The notes beneath the pieces are model-generated. The model was not told where the DNA came from. It worked only from the letters and a program-made list of their open reading frames with translations, and searched no databases. This document shows, piece after piece, positions 1 through 8,019 of a DNA stretch of 64,000 nucleotides. The DNA lies in contig JBKPEA010000049.1 of NCBI GenBank assembly GCA_046728175.1, positions 1 through 64,000 on the forward strand, in the 5' to 3' direction. The position numbers and the translations under genes are program-made. This DNA is from JAFAHS01 sp046728175 (GTDB taxonomy: Bacteria; Desulfobacterota; Binatia; Binatales; Binataceae). Numbering within the stretch: position 1 is the stretch's first letter; each line of letters opens with the position of its first letter.

Positions 1-97
1 CCATTGATGAGGCGAAGGTGCGCGGATTTCCATCGGGGCCCTGGGCGGAACTTCACGCCCTTTCAGAGGCCGGATGTATGGCAGCAACCGGATCCTT

Positions 98-638
98 TCA
101 CTCCATCAGCAGCCTGGCACTAGGGAGCGGTCCATGTATGGCGGGCTTCTTGCCGCGCAGCTCGAATCTCACGGTGGGTGCGACCTGATACCAGGTCTTC
201 CCGGTGCACATGATTTGGAGCATCTCGAGGGGGCCCATGCCCCGCGCAACGCAATTGAACGCGCCCGAGGCGCAGGTGTGCGAGTCGGTGCAAGTCAGAA
301 TCTGGCCGGGCAGGGCGATGCCATTCTCCAGGATCACCTGATGGCAGATAGCGCCGCGACCGACATCATAGAACTTCTCGATGCCAAACTGTTTGACGAA
401 CTGGCGCGCGATCGACTACCCCTCGGCGTCGGCAATCGTGAGCGCAGGAACCGCATGGTCGAGGATGACGACGATTTTGCGGGGGTCCGGAATCCGCTTC
501 GGCATGGGTGCGGTCGGGGGCAAACGTCAAGTCGATCTGAACGATCTTATCGACATCGCAGACGACGATATCGTCGGACCGCACCCGGCCACGGCCGCTG
601 TGCCGCGAGAGAATCTTCTCAGCCATCGTCATGCCCAT
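98..638 (-). pseudogene. 3-isopropylmalate dehydratase/aconitase-family large subunit, broken
   Basis: The 5' end reads MGMTMAEKILSRHSG and then IVVCDVDKIVQIDLTFAPDR, the normal start of LeuC/homoaconitase-type large subunits, behind an AGGAGG ribosome site at 645-650. The frame is lost near 506-508, where one extra base in a G run moves the expected MPKRIPDPRKIVVILDHAVP into another frame. An in-frame amber codon lies at 416-418. Downstream the family core continues (TCTDSHTCASGAFNCVARGM, then a TGKTWYQVAPTVRFELRGKK stretch) and stops at about 98 without the later domains. It is third in a minus-strand operon after the SDR and PEP mutase-like genes. The intact enzyme would bind a 4Fe-4S cluster and isomerise a hydroxy-tricarboxylate. 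Two lesions make a nonfunctional gene likely; a homopolymer error could explain only the first. Confidence 0.75.
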
Positions 639-669
639 ATCCGACCTCCTGCGGCGAACGATCCGGGTC

Positions 670-1512
670 TTACTGACCGGTGTACTTCTTGCCCAGCGCG
701 TCCATCTCATCGACGCCGAGCAAATCGATCAGCTCACGGAACGCATTATCCTGCGCGACCGGTTTCAGGGCGCCGGTCTGCTTGAGCTCGCTCAAGGCAT
801 TGCGCGCGGATTGATAGTAATGGAGCAAGGTTCCCGAATAGATGGTCAGCTTGAACCCATGGCGGGCGAGTTCCGCAACCGGCAACAGCTGACCGTTGTA
901 CAGGAGCGGCAAATTCTTGAGCCGCGCCGCATAGTTGCGCAAGTCGTCTAGCGTGCGGATGCCATCGACGAAGATAAGGTCGGCGCCCGCCTCACGGTAC
1001 GCGTTGGCACGGCGAACTACGTCATCCCATCCGTTGACCGCGAGCGCATCGGTGCGCGCGATGATCACGGTGTCGGGGTTGTGACGCGCATCGCATGCGG
1101 CCCGCACCTTGGGCACCATCTCGTCCTGCGCAATTACCTGCTTGCCGGCGAGGAACCCGCAACGCTTGGGCCACACCTGATCTTCGATGTGCAAGGCGGC
1201 CGCCCCGGCGCGTTCATATTCGTTCACGGTGCGCCACACGTTGACCGGATTGCCATATCCGGTGTCGGCATCGCAGATAACCGGAATTTGCACCGAGCGC
1301 GCGATGGTCCGGACGTTCTCCACCATCTCGCTCATCGTGAGCAACCCGAGGTCGGGAAATCCGCGAGCCGCGGCCGTTCCGAAACCGGTCATGTAGACCG
1401 CCTCGAACCCGACCCGTTCGGCGATCTTGGCCTGCAGCGCATCATAGACGAACGGGGCGACCACCATCGGGGTACGGTTCAGTTTCTCGCGCAACTGTTT
1501 CGCAGCATTCAT
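670..1512 (-). CDS. isocitrate lyase/PEP mutase superfamily enzyme
   Basis: A 280-residue protein starting at MNAAKQLREKL behind GGAGCAGAC; the open frame runs further upstream, but the SDR gene ends at 1526. It shows the (beta/alpha)8 lyase pattern of the family: MVVAPFVYDALQAKIAERVG, the magnesium-binding region VICDADTGYGNP, and HIEDQVWPKRCGF, where the Cys sits at the position of the catalytic loop Cys of isocitrate lyase, followed by VIIARTDA. Close relatives include 2-methylisocitrate lyase, oxaloacetate decarboxylase and carboxyphosphonoenolpyruvate mutase, and the substrate cannot be fixed from sequence. The loop reads KRCGF rather than the KKCGH typical of true isocitrate lyases, so a C-C lyase acting on another 2-hydroxy or 2-methyl acid is more likely. 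Its partner aconitase-like gene downstream is broken. Confidence 0.85.
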   Translation of the reverse strand: MNAAKQLREKLNRTPMVVAPFVYDALQAKIAERVGFEAVYMTGFGTAAARGFPDLGLLTMSEMVENVRTIARSVQIPVICDADTGYGNPVNVWRTVNEYERAGAAALHIEDQVWPKRCGFLAGKQVIAQDEMVPKVRAACDARHNPDTVIIARTDALAVNGWDDVVRRANAYREAGADLIFVDGIRTLDDLRNYAARLKNLPLLYNGQLLPVAELARHGFKLTIYSGTLLHYYQSARNALSELKQTGALKPVAQDNAFRELIDLLGVDEMDALGKKYTGQ

Positions 1513-1525
1513 GTCTGCTCCGGCT

Positions 1526-2368
1526 TTAAATCTGGCTGTATCCGCTGCCCTTGCGATCGAACCCAATCCCGGTGCCCCTCGCGATAAGCCCGTACTCCTT
1601 GAGAAGTTCCTGGCTGTAAGTTACGCGGCCGCTGATCTTGTTCACCGGTTCCGTGACTAGGAGCAGCGCGGCGCGCGACATATATTCGATAGGCTCCCCA
1701 TCCTGCATCGTCTCAACGAGATGGTGGTACAAAGTTCCCGGCGTCGCGACCACCTCGGATGGCGAGAGACAGGTTACCGAAATGCCATCCTCGTATACCT
1801 CGGCGGCGAGTCCCTGGGTCATCCGCTCGAGGGCGGCCTTCTCCGCGCCGTAGCAGACTGCGCCGGGCATGAACTCGTCCTTCTTATAGGGACCACGGCC
1901 AGGACCGATTGCCGCGCCTGACGAGATATTCAGGATCGCACCCGACTTGCGCGGGATCATGTCCTGCAATACCAGCCGGCTGAGCATGAAGGGCGCGTGC
2001 AAATTGACCTGGAAGGATCGCAGCCATCGTTTCGGAGGAAAATCCTTCACCGGAATGAAGTAGGTTAGCGCGGCGTTATTCACCAGCACATCGCACGGGC
2101 CGTAGATCTTCTTTGAGTCCGCGACCAGCCTCTCGCACTCCGTCTCCGCGGACACGTCGCAGTTCACGGCAGTAGCATCCCCTCCCGCCTTCCTGATTCC
2201 AGCGATGGTGCTTTCCAGCGAGCCTTCGAGCGGATGGTCGCCTTCTTTGAGGGTGCGCGCAGAGCAGATGATTCTGCCGCCCTCGCGCGCGAACAACTCG
2301 GAGACGGCCTTTCCGATTCCGCGACTGGCGCCGGTCACAATTATGACCTTTCCATCGAGCTTGCCCAT
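1526..2368 (-). CDS. SDR family NAD(P)-dependent oxidoreductase
   Basis: A 280-residue classical short-chain dehydrogenase. The start at MGKLDGKVIIVTG is preceded by AGGAGC, and the longer open frame upstream looks noncoding. It has the Rossmann glycine motif TGASRGIG near residue 14, NNAALTY after beta-4, the catalytic Ser in NISSGAAIG and YGAEKAA carrying the Tyr-x-x-x-Lys pair. The enzyme should oxidise or reduce a hydroxyl/keto group with NAD(P); the substrate is unknown. It is first of a three-gene minus-strand operon, with 13 bases to the PEP mutase-like gene, so the three probably acted on the same organic acid. It is divergent from ftsY across about 180 bases. Confidence 0.9.
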   Translation of the reverse strand: MGKLDGKVIIVTGASRGIGKAVSELFAREGGRIICSARTLKEGDHPLEGSLESTIAGIRKAGGDATAVNCDVSAETECERLVADSKKIYGPCDVLVNNAALTYFIPVKDFPPKRWLRSFQVNLHAPFMLSRLVLQDMIPRKSGAILNISSGAAIGPGRGPYKKDEFMPGAVCYGAEKAALERMTQGLAAEVYEDGISVTCLSPSEVVATPGTLYHHLVETMQDGEPIEYMSRAALLLVTEPVNKISGRVTYSQELLKEYGLIARGTGIGFDRKGSGYSQI

Positions 2369-2546
2369 CGAACGCTCCTGTGTTTCCGAAATGTTGCTCG
2401 GGATATTCATCTTAGTCGTTGTTGCCGCCACTCGACCACTGATCAAGCCTCATCGGTTGAGCCCGCGCCTTCCTCTGCGGTTTCGGATCGATCCGGCGGC
2501 TGTTATTGTGTCTGTGCGCCGGCGGTTTAGACGGCGCTAGCGGAAA

Positions 2547-3794
2547 ATGTTGTCGCTCGATCTCGATACTGTCGCCATCATCGTGATTGCGCTCGTCCTG
2601 GGGAGCGCGCTCGCGTTCATCGGTGTTCTGATCCAGTGGAGCCTGCGCAAGGCGCGTCCTTCGCAACCCGAGCCTTCGCTGGGGGAGGCGCGCGTAGCGC
2701 TGGTCCAGCGGTCCGAGGAGGCGCTCTACGAAGAAGCGCTGGAGGGCACGCTGACGCCCGAGCAGGCAGCGCCGCCGATTTCGGAGCGATCGACCAGCAT
2801 GGAGGAGGTCGCGCCTCCCCCCGAGGTTGAGGAGCGCGGGCCCGCGCCGAAGCCACCGGTGCGAATCGGAATCGGCCTGCGCAAGACGCGGGAGAATTTC
2901 CTCGCGCGCATCCGTGCCGCGATCACCGGCAGCAAGCAGACCGAGGAGCTCTACGAAGGCCTCGAAGAGGCCCTGATCGCCGCCGATGTCGGGGTCGAAG
3001 CCAGTCTGAAGATCGTCGAAGCGGTGCGTACGCGGCTTGGCAATGACAGCCGTCCCGACGTCGTGCGCGATACTCTCAAAGCGGAAATCGCACGCATCCT
3101 CGAGGGTGCCACGCGCGCGCCCGCGGATTCCGGCGATGCGCCGCTGGTCATCATGATGGTGGGGGTTAATGGCGTGGGAAAAACCACCACGGTCGCCAAG
3201 CTGGCGGCCAGGCTCAAGGCCGAGCGCGGCGACGTAATCGTTGCGGCCGCGGACACCTTTCGCGCTGCCGCGATCGAACAGCTCCAGGTCTGGTGCGATC
3301 GCGCTGGCGTCGACATGATTAAGCAATCGCAAGGCTCCGACCCGGCCGCGGTTGCCTTTGACGCGGTCAAGGCCGCCGTCGCGCGCAATGCCCGGTCGGT
3401 CGTTATCGACACGGCGGGGCGGCTACAGACCAAGGTCAACCTGATGGAGGAGCTGAAAAAGATCGCGCGGGTCGCGGGCCGGGAACTGCCCGGGGCTCCG
3501 CACGAAACCTGGCTGGTGTTGGATGCGAACACCGGACAGAATGCGCTCAGCCAGGCGAAGATCTTCGGCGATGCGGTCCCGCTCACCGGGGTAATCCTGG
3601 CCAAGCTTGACAGCACCGCAAAGGGTGGAGTGGTTATTGCGATTGCCGACCGGCTCAGGGTCCCGGTCAGGTTCGTGGGGCTCGGTGAAGAGATTGCCGA
3701 TTTGCGCGAGTTCGATGCGCGCGAATTCGTCGACGCGCTGTTCGAAGGTGGGCAGGGCGAGGGAGATAACGCAAGCGGCTCTTATGCAGCTTGA
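2547..3794 (+). CDS. ftsY: signal recognition particle receptor FtsY
   Basis: A 415-residue SRP receptor GTPase that docks ribosome-SRP complexes at the inner membrane. It begins with a hydrophobic segment (residues about 7-30) followed by an acidic, Glu/Pro-rich A domain, then the N domain, and the G domain with GVNGVGKTTT (about 206-216), DTFRAAAIEQL, DTAGR (about 287) and AKLDSTAKGG, ending with the closing motif GEEIADLREFDAREF. The N-terminal membrane helix resembles delta/actinobacterial-type FtsY rather than the soluble E. coli form. It opens the plus-strand block ftsY-zapB-zapA-6S-fau-rny; the next gene is 44 bases away. Confidence 0.96.
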   Translation: MLSLDLDTVAIIVIALVLGSALAFIGVLIQWSLRKARPSQPEPSLGEARVALVQRSEEALYEEALEGTLTPEQAAPPISERSTSMEEVAPPPEVEERGPAPKPPVRIGIGLRKTRENFLARIRAAITGSKQTEELYEGLEEALIAADVGVEASLKIVEAVRTRLGNDSRPDVVRDTLKAEIARILEGATRAPADSGDAPLVIMMVGVNGVGKTTTVAKLAARLKAERGDVIVAAADTFRAAAIEQLQVWCDRAGVDMIKQSQGSDPAAVAFDAVKAAVARNARSVVIDTAGRLQTKVNLMEELKKIARVAGRELPGAPHETWLVLDANTGQNALSQAKIFGDAVPLTGVILAKLDSTAKGGVVIAIADRLRVPVRFVGLGEEIADLREFDAREFVDALFEGGQGEGDNASGSYAA

Positions 3795-3838
3795 CAGGCC
3801 AGTTAATTGAAAACTAAAGTAAAGGTAGAAGTTTCGCT

Positions 3839-4093
3839 ATGTCCACGTCGATCGATGTCCTCAAACAACTCGATGAACGCATTCAGGCATCCGTAAATCG
3901 CATTCAGCAACTGCGTAAGGAAAACGAGCAGCTTCAGCAACGGCTGGCCGAGAGCGAGCGACGCATCGGGGAAGCCGCCTCGCAGATTCGGCAATTCGAA
4001 CAGGAGCGCAAGCAGCACGAAAACGAACGGGGCGAAGTCCGCAGCAGGATCGAGAAGATCCTGGCCCGCTTCGACGGCATTGAATTAGGTTAA
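3839..4093 (+). CDS. ZapB-like coiled-coil cell division protein
   Basis: An 84-residue protein predicted to be one continuous coiled coil: heptad-rich LDERIQASVNRIQQL, then RKENEQLQQRLAESE, with Glu/Gln/Arg surfaces and no membrane segment. Size, composition and position directly before zapA match the short ZapB-like proteins that bind ZapA and bundle the Z ring. Sequence identity in this family is low, so the name rests on coiled-coil character and synteny. The stop lies 4 bases before the zapA start, so the two are probably translationally coupled. Confidence 0.75.
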   Translation: MSTSIDVLKQLDERIQASVNRIQQLRKENEQLQQRLAESERRIGEAASQIRQFEQERKQHENERGEVRSRIEKILARFDGIELG

Positions 4094-4097
4094 GGAG

Positions 4098-4376
4098 ATG
4101 AAAGGCATCAACGTCGAGATTATGGGTCAGAATCTCACGGTCGCCAGCGATGCCGGCGACGAGTGGGTCAAGGACCTGGCTCGGACGGTTGAGGGAAAGA
4201 TCAAGAACATCCGCGCCGGAACCCAGGCGGTAAGCTCAGTCCACCTGGCGATTCTGGCCGCACTAAACTTCGCCGACGAGCTCGAGCGCCTGCGCCAAGA
4301 GCATACGGCATTGGTCGAGCATATCGAGGCGATGAACAAGAGGCTGAGCGCCGCGATCGAAGGCAAGGAGTTGTGA
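4098..4376 (+). CDS. zapA: cell division protein ZapA
   Basis: A 92-residue ZapA. The N-terminal beta-strand region (KGINVEIMGQNLTVASDAGD) is followed by the long dimerisation helix (VHLAILAALNFADELERLRQ and onward), as in known ZapA proteins that cross-link FtsZ filaments at mid-cell. The start has GGAG at 4093-4096. The zapA-6S RNA-fau order downstream is a widely conserved arrangement and supports the assignment. Confidence 0.9.
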   Translation: MKGINVEIMGQNLTVASDAGDEWVKDLARTVEGKIKNIRAGTQAVSSVHLAILAALNFADELERLRQEHTALVEHIEAMNKRLSAAIEGKEL

Positions 4377-4419
4377 GAGCCATGCTCGCTGGCGCACATG
4401 CCCATGAGGATCTAGGCCG

Positions 4420-4630
4420 ATGGTACGGGGGCGGGGAACTGGGTTTGGTGACTAGCCACAACGCGAGGCCCGCGATCGCGCGGCCCGTGAGAGGATTTAT
4501 CGGTGGATCGGCGGAATATCCGCGATCGTATCGCGATCTGCTCGATTGGGGTTCGCCGCGGCGAAGTCCGGCTGCGAACCAAGGCGCAAGCGTTCAGTGG
4601 TGGTTGAGTAGTTGATCCCGCTCCCGCCAT
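4420..4630 (+). ncRNA. ssrS: 6S RNA (RNA polymerase-binding regulatory RNA)
   Basis: The 264 bases between zapA and fau contain no gene, and this is the classical location of ssrS. The strand folds into the long interrupted hairpin expected of 6S RNA. ATGG (4420-4423) pairs with CCAT (4627-4630). CGGGGGCGGGG plus AACT (4426-4440) pairs with AGTT plus TCCCGCTCCCG (4610-4626, with a two-base GA bulge). Further in, CCAC+AACGC (4456-4464) pairs with GCGTT+GTGG (4590-4600, CA bulge), and GGTTCGC pairs with GCGAACC (ending 4580) near the apex. The roughly 211-nt length fits the family. 6S RNA mimics an open promoter and sequesters sigma70 holoenzyme in stationary phase. The ends are estimated from pairing. 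Confidence 0.65.
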
Positions 4631-4640
4631 GGCGTGAACC

Positions 4641-5273
4641 ATGGCGGACCAGAAAAAATACCTGCGCACGGTGCTCGGTGAATGCCGTGCATCACTGGCG
4701 CCGCAGTTTACGAAATCGTGTTCAGTTACGATTCAGCGCCGGCTGCTTGCGACCGATTGCTACCGTGAGGCGCCGGCGGTCGTTCTTTATTCTTCTATCC
4801 ATAACGAAGTGGCCACGGATCTGGTCGCCGCCGATGCGATCGCATCCGGAAAGGAGCTCTTTTTTCCCTGCCTGCACCGCGATCGCGAGATCATGAGGGT
4901 GGCGCGGGTGCATGCCTTATCGGAGCTGGTTACGCGGGCCTTCGGCATCCGCGAGCCGGCCACCGAAGGTGCAACCGCGCCGCCGCATAAGCTGGCGGGC
5001 GCGATGATAGTGGTACCCGGGGTGGGGTTTGGACCGCAGGGCCAGCGGCTTGGCCGGGGTGGAGGCCATTATGATCGTTTCCTGGCGGCGTTGCCGCGTG
5101 AAGCGATCACGGTAGGTCTCGCCTATTCTTTCCAACTGCTGGATGGGATTCCGCAAGAATCCTTCGACCGCCGGCTTCAATACATCATTACCGAGTCCGC
5201 CTTAATTCGGGTGGCCGGACCGCAGGTTCAGCCGCTCGCGGCAGAGGTGGGCCGAGGAGGTACACCCGGGTGA
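4641..5273 (+). CDS. fau: 5-formyltetrahydrofolate cyclo-ligase
   Basis: A 210-residue enzyme that converts 5-formyl-THF to 5,10-methenyl-THF with ATP. The N-terminal basic segment precedes the family hallmark VVPGVGFGPQGQRLGRGGGH followed by YDRFL, the Mg-ATP/substrate loop. The last residues are Gly/Pro-rich and variable. Its stop overlaps the GTG start of rny by four bases (GTGA), indicating coupling. It lies directly after the 6S RNA, and the two are often cotranscribed in other bacteria. Confidence 0.92.
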   Translation: MADQKKYLRTVLGECRASLAPQFTKSCSVTIQRRLLATDCYREAPAVVLYSSIHNEVATDLVAADAIASGKELFFPCLHRDREIMRVARVHALSELVTRAFGIREPATEGATAPPHKLAGAMIVVPGVGFGPQGQRLGRGGGHYDRFLAALPREAITVGLAYSFQLLDGIPQESFDRRLQYIITESALIRVAGPQVQPLAAEVGRGGTPG

Positions 5274-6829
5274 ATCTGATAGTCGCAATCCTGGGATTCG
5301 TAGTTGGCAGCGCGGTCTTCCTGGTATGGGGATTGATGCGGCGGCGTGTGAACGTCGTCGACCAGGAAGCCGCTCGAGCTCAGGCCGAAGAAACAGTAAG
5401 GGAGGCACAAACTCGAAGCGAACTAATCATCAAGGAAGCAGAAGTAAAAGCCAAAGACCTGGTGGTCGGCGCTCGCGCCGACGCCGAGCGTGAAGTGCGC
5501 GATCGCCGCCGCGAGTTGCAGCAGGCGGAGAGCAAACTTGAATCGCGCGAGGAAGCGTTCGAGAAACGCCAGGAGGCCTTCGAACGCCGCGAGAACGATC
5601 TTAATCGGCGCGACCAAAGTCTGCGCGCGCGCGACAAGAACCTGATCGAAAAGGAGGAAGAACGCCAGAAACTGGTCGATGAAGCTCGCACCAAGCTGGA
5701 GGCGGTCGCCGGCCTCACTCGCGAGGAGGCTAAACGCAGCCTGATGGACGAAATGATCGGACAGGCGCGAACCGATGCGGCCCGCCACATCCGCGTGGTC
5801 GAGGAAGAAGCCCGCGAAGAAGCGGACCGCCGCGCCAAGCGAATCGTCTCGATCGCCATCGAGCGGCTCGCTGGCGAGTTCGTCGCCGAGCGCACGGTTG
5901 CCGTGATCGCACTACCCACGGACGAGATGAAGGGGCGCATCATCGGGCGCGAAGGCCGCAATATCCGCGCCATCGAGGCTGCCACCGGCGTCGATATCAT
6001 CATCGACGACACGCCGGAGGCAGTGGTCATCTCGTGTCACAATCCGATTCGCCGGGAAATCGCTCGAGTCGCTCTCGAGCGGCTCATCTCGGATGGCCGC
6101 ATTCATCCGGGCCGGATTGAGGAGGTGGTTCGCAAGGCGGAGCAGGAGGTCGAGGAGTCGATCCGCGAAGCCGGGCAGCGCTCGATCATCGAGGTCGGGG
6201 TCCACGGCATTCATCCCGAGCTGGTGAAGCTGCTCGGCATGCTCAAGTACCGGTACAGTTATGCGCAGAACGTGCTCATGCACTCGATCGAGGCGGCGTT
6301 TATCGCCGGAGCGATGGCTGCGGAGCTGGGACTCAACGAGAAGCAGGCGCGTCGAGCCGCGCTGCTGCATGATATTGGCAAGGCGCTGACGCACGAGGTC
6401 GAAGGGTCGCACGCACTGATCGGGGCCGAGCTGGCGCGGAAGTACGGAGAATCGGCGAAGATCGTAAATGCGATTGCCGCGCACCACGAGGAGGTCAAAG
6501 CCGAGACCATCCTGGCGCCGCTGGTCGACGCGGCCGATGCGCTGTCGGGTGCGCGCCCCGGAGCGCGCCGCGAAGTGCTGGAGAGCTACGTGAAACGGCT
6601 CGAGGACCTCGAGCAAATCGCCAAGTCGTTTCGGGGAGTCGAAAAATGCTTCGCGGTCCAGGCCGGCCGCGAGATGCGCGTGATTGTCGAACCCGGACAG
6701 GTCTCCGACGAGGAGTCCGCGATGCTCGCGCGCGACGTCGCGCGCAAGATCGAGACCGATATGACCTATCCGGGGCAGATTCGCGTCACGGTGATCCGCG
6801 AGACCCGGTCGACTGAAATAGCGCGCTAG
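5270..6829 (+). CDS. rny: ribonuclease Y
   Basis: A 519-residue membrane-anchored endoribonuclease that initiates mRNA decay. GTG start with GAGGAGG upstream. Domains in order: N-terminal membrane helix (residues about 3-22), a long charged coiled coil (about 30-190; many EKRQEAFERRENDL-type repeats), a KH domain with MKGRIIGREGRNIRAIE (about 220), and an HD domain with LLHDIGKALTHE (about 365) and AAHHEE that hold the metal-binding His/Asp. Length matches the family. A strong hairpin terminator follows at 6848-6885. Confidence 0.96.
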   Translation: MNLIVAILGFVVGSAVFLVWGLMRRRVNVVDQEAARAQAEETVREAQTRSELIIKEAEVKAKDLVVGARADAEREVRDRRRELQQAESKLESREEAFEKRQEAFERRENDLNRRDQSLRARDKNLIEKEEERQKLVDEARTKLEAVAGLTREEAKRSLMDEMIGQARTDAARHIRVVEEEAREEADRRAKRIVSIAIERLAGEFVAERTVAVIALPTDEMKGRIIGREGRNIRAIEAATGVDIIIDDTPEAVVISCHNPIRREIARVALERLISDGRIHPGRIEEVVRKAEQEVEESIREAGQRSIIEVGVHGIHPELVKLLGMLKYRYSYAQNVLMHSIEAAFIAGAMAAELGLNEKQARRAALLHDIGKALTHEVEGSHALIGAELARKYGESAKIVNAIAAHHEEVKAETILAPLVDAADALSGARPGARREVLESYVKRLEDLEQIAKSFRGVEKCFAVQAGREMRVIVEPGQVSDEESAMLARDVARKIETDMTYPGQIRVTVIRETRSTEIAR

Positions 6830-6847
6830 TGTCGCCACGAAAGAGGG

Positions 6848-6885
6848 GAAGGGGGCATCTCGCAACGGGGTCGCCCCCTTCTTTG
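6848..6885 (+). terminator. rho-independent terminator after rny
   Basis: GAAGGGGGC (6848-6856) pairs perfectly with GCCCCCTTC (6873-6881) across a 16-base loop and is followed by TTT. It starts 19 bases after the rny stop, so it likely ends the ftsY-rny block. Confidence 0.75.
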
Positions 6886-6952
6886 CGCCTGGCACCGGTG
6901 GTTGAGTATCCTCATCTTTTCGGCGAGAGTAGGTGCGAGGATCATCAGGTTG

Positions 6953-7501
6953 ATGGCGACGACTCGGGAAGCCCTGGAAACGACGATCGCTCTCGAGAAG
7001 GAGAGCATGTCGCTTTATGCACGGCTTGCGAAGTTGTTCGCCGCAGAGCCCAAGCTACAGGATTTCTGGTTCGGCATGGCGCGCGACGAGGCCCGCCATG
7101 TCGGAGCGCTCGACCTGGTGTGGACGGTCCTCGACCTTGAGGGCAAGCTCGATGCGCCCGGCCCGATCTCGCTCGAAGACTCTGCCATCGTAAAGCTCCG
7201 CGATCTGCTGGCGAGATTCCACCGCGAGGCCAAGCCGGGACTGGGCATTCAGCGCGCACTCGAGATGGCGCTCGAAGTCGAAGAAACCGAACTCGAGGAT
7301 CTGGTCGCCGACCTATTGAAAGCGGTGCAGGCGCCTGACGAGTACGAGCGATGCCTGCGGCTGCTGGTCCACGACCTCGGCGAACTCGGCTACATGATCG
7401 AGCACAATTGTGAGGATTCCTCTCTGCTCGCCCGCTGTGATGCCCTCTGCGATCGGCATGCCGAGGCCCTGCGCCATTTCACCGTCCGCCAGGCGAGCTA
7501 G
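6953..7501 (+). CDS. ferritin-like/rubrerythrin-type four-helix protein
   Basis: A 182-residue all-helical protein starting at MATTREALETTIALE. Helix motifs suggest a diiron ferritin-like fold: TIALEKESMSLYARL (helix 1, E at position a), WFGMARDEARHVGALD (E..H pattern of helix 2), ALEMALEVEETELEDLV (helix 3) and LGELGYMIEHN (helix 4). The spacing resembles the DUF2202/rubrerythrin erythrin domain. No rubredoxin-type CxxC domain is present. A role in iron storage or peroxide handling is inferred only from the fold. The next genes are tRNAs, so it is probably a single-gene unit. Confidence 0.7.
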   Translation: MATTREALETTIALEKESMSLYARLAKLFAAEPKLQDFWFGMARDEARHVGALDLVWTVLDLEGKLDAPGPISLEDSAIVKLRDLLARFHREAKPGLGIQRALEMALEVEETELEDLVADLLKAVQAPDEYERCLRLLVHDLGELGYMIEHNCEDSSLLARCDALCDRHAEALRHFTVRQAS

Positions 7502-7683
7502 AGATCGGATTTGGGCAAACTGCGCACGAGCGGCTGCGGGTTATGGCGGAAGAGGGCGGTGACCGGCGGTGCTCCGCCCCCGTCGTCCTCGGGGTAGAGT
7601 TGCAAGATTCTTAGACAGATCTAAGTTCTGCTTGCGTCGCCGGTGGCGCGAGACTGGATGCTTGGCTATATTTTGGCAAGAGC

Positions 7684-7759
7684 TGAGGAGTCGGCTAATT
7701 GGCAAGCCACCTGACTCTGGATCAGGCGATTGAAGGTTCGAGTCCTTCCTCCTCAGCCA
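7684..7759 (+). tRNA. tRNA-Gln (anticodon CTG)
   Basis: Acceptor TGAGGAG pairs with CTCCTCA, with discriminator G and encoded CCA. The anticodon arm CCTGA-CTCTGGA-TCAGG gives CTG; the T arm is GAAGG-TTCGAGT-CCTTC. It lies 34 bases upstream of tRNA-Glu and is likely cotranscribed with it. An AT-rich TATATT at 7667-7672 could be its -10 box. Confidence 0.95.
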
Positions 7760-7793
7760 AACCCACCTTCCCTGCGGTGGGCGCGCGACAGGC

Positions 7794-7868
7794 GGTCCCA
7801 TCGTCTAGTGGTTAGGACACCGGCCTCTCACGTCGGGAACGCGGGTTCGACTCCCGCTGGGATCACCA
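7794..7868 (+). tRNA. tRNA-Glu (anticodon CTC)
   Basis: Acceptor GGTCCCA/TGGGATC, discriminator A, encoded CCA. Anticodon loop CTCTCAC gives CTC; T arm GCGGG-TTCGACT-CCCGC. The remains of a tyrosine integrase gene point at its 3' end from the other strand, the usual arrangement when a tRNA gene is the attachment site of an integrative element. Confidence 0.95.
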
Positions 7869-8019
7869 AATAAAATCAAGGAGTTACGCAATCGGGTCGA
7901 TGGACGCCGATCACTCGGTGCCACATTAGTGCCAACTTGGGGTCTCGGCGCGGCACTCCTTCCCAAAACCACCCTGTTCACCGCCGCCTGAAGATAGGCG
8001 TCCGACAGAATAGCGCAGC
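7869..8019 (-). pseudogene. detached 3' end of the tyrosine integrase
   Basis: Reading from the IS edge on the minus strand, GCTGCGCTAT is followed by codons for LSDAYLQAAVNRVVLGRSA, then a Pro/Arg-rich tail. This matches the usual integrase ending after the catalytic Tyr (RYxHLSDAYLQ-type). A small deletion just after the Tyr codon (TATTCTGTCGGAC) has also shifted the frame relative to the 5' part. The tail runs up to the 3' end of tRNA-Glu. It is separated from the rest of the gene (9413-10417) by the IS256-family element. Confidence 0.7.
8010..8019. repeat. left copy of IS256 target-site duplication
   Basis: ATAGCGCAGC directly abuts the left terminal inverted repeat (GAGGTACC, from 8020). 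The identical 10 bases follow the right terminus at 9413-9422. IS256 elements usually duplicate 8-9 bases, so one or two flanking bases may match by chance. Confidence 0.85.

Noticed and set aside
2412..3332. Long minus-strand frame opposite ftsY
   Set aside because: Shadow of ftsY in GC-rich DNA: Arg/Leu-rich with no family motif, while the plus strand has all SRP-GTPase motifs.
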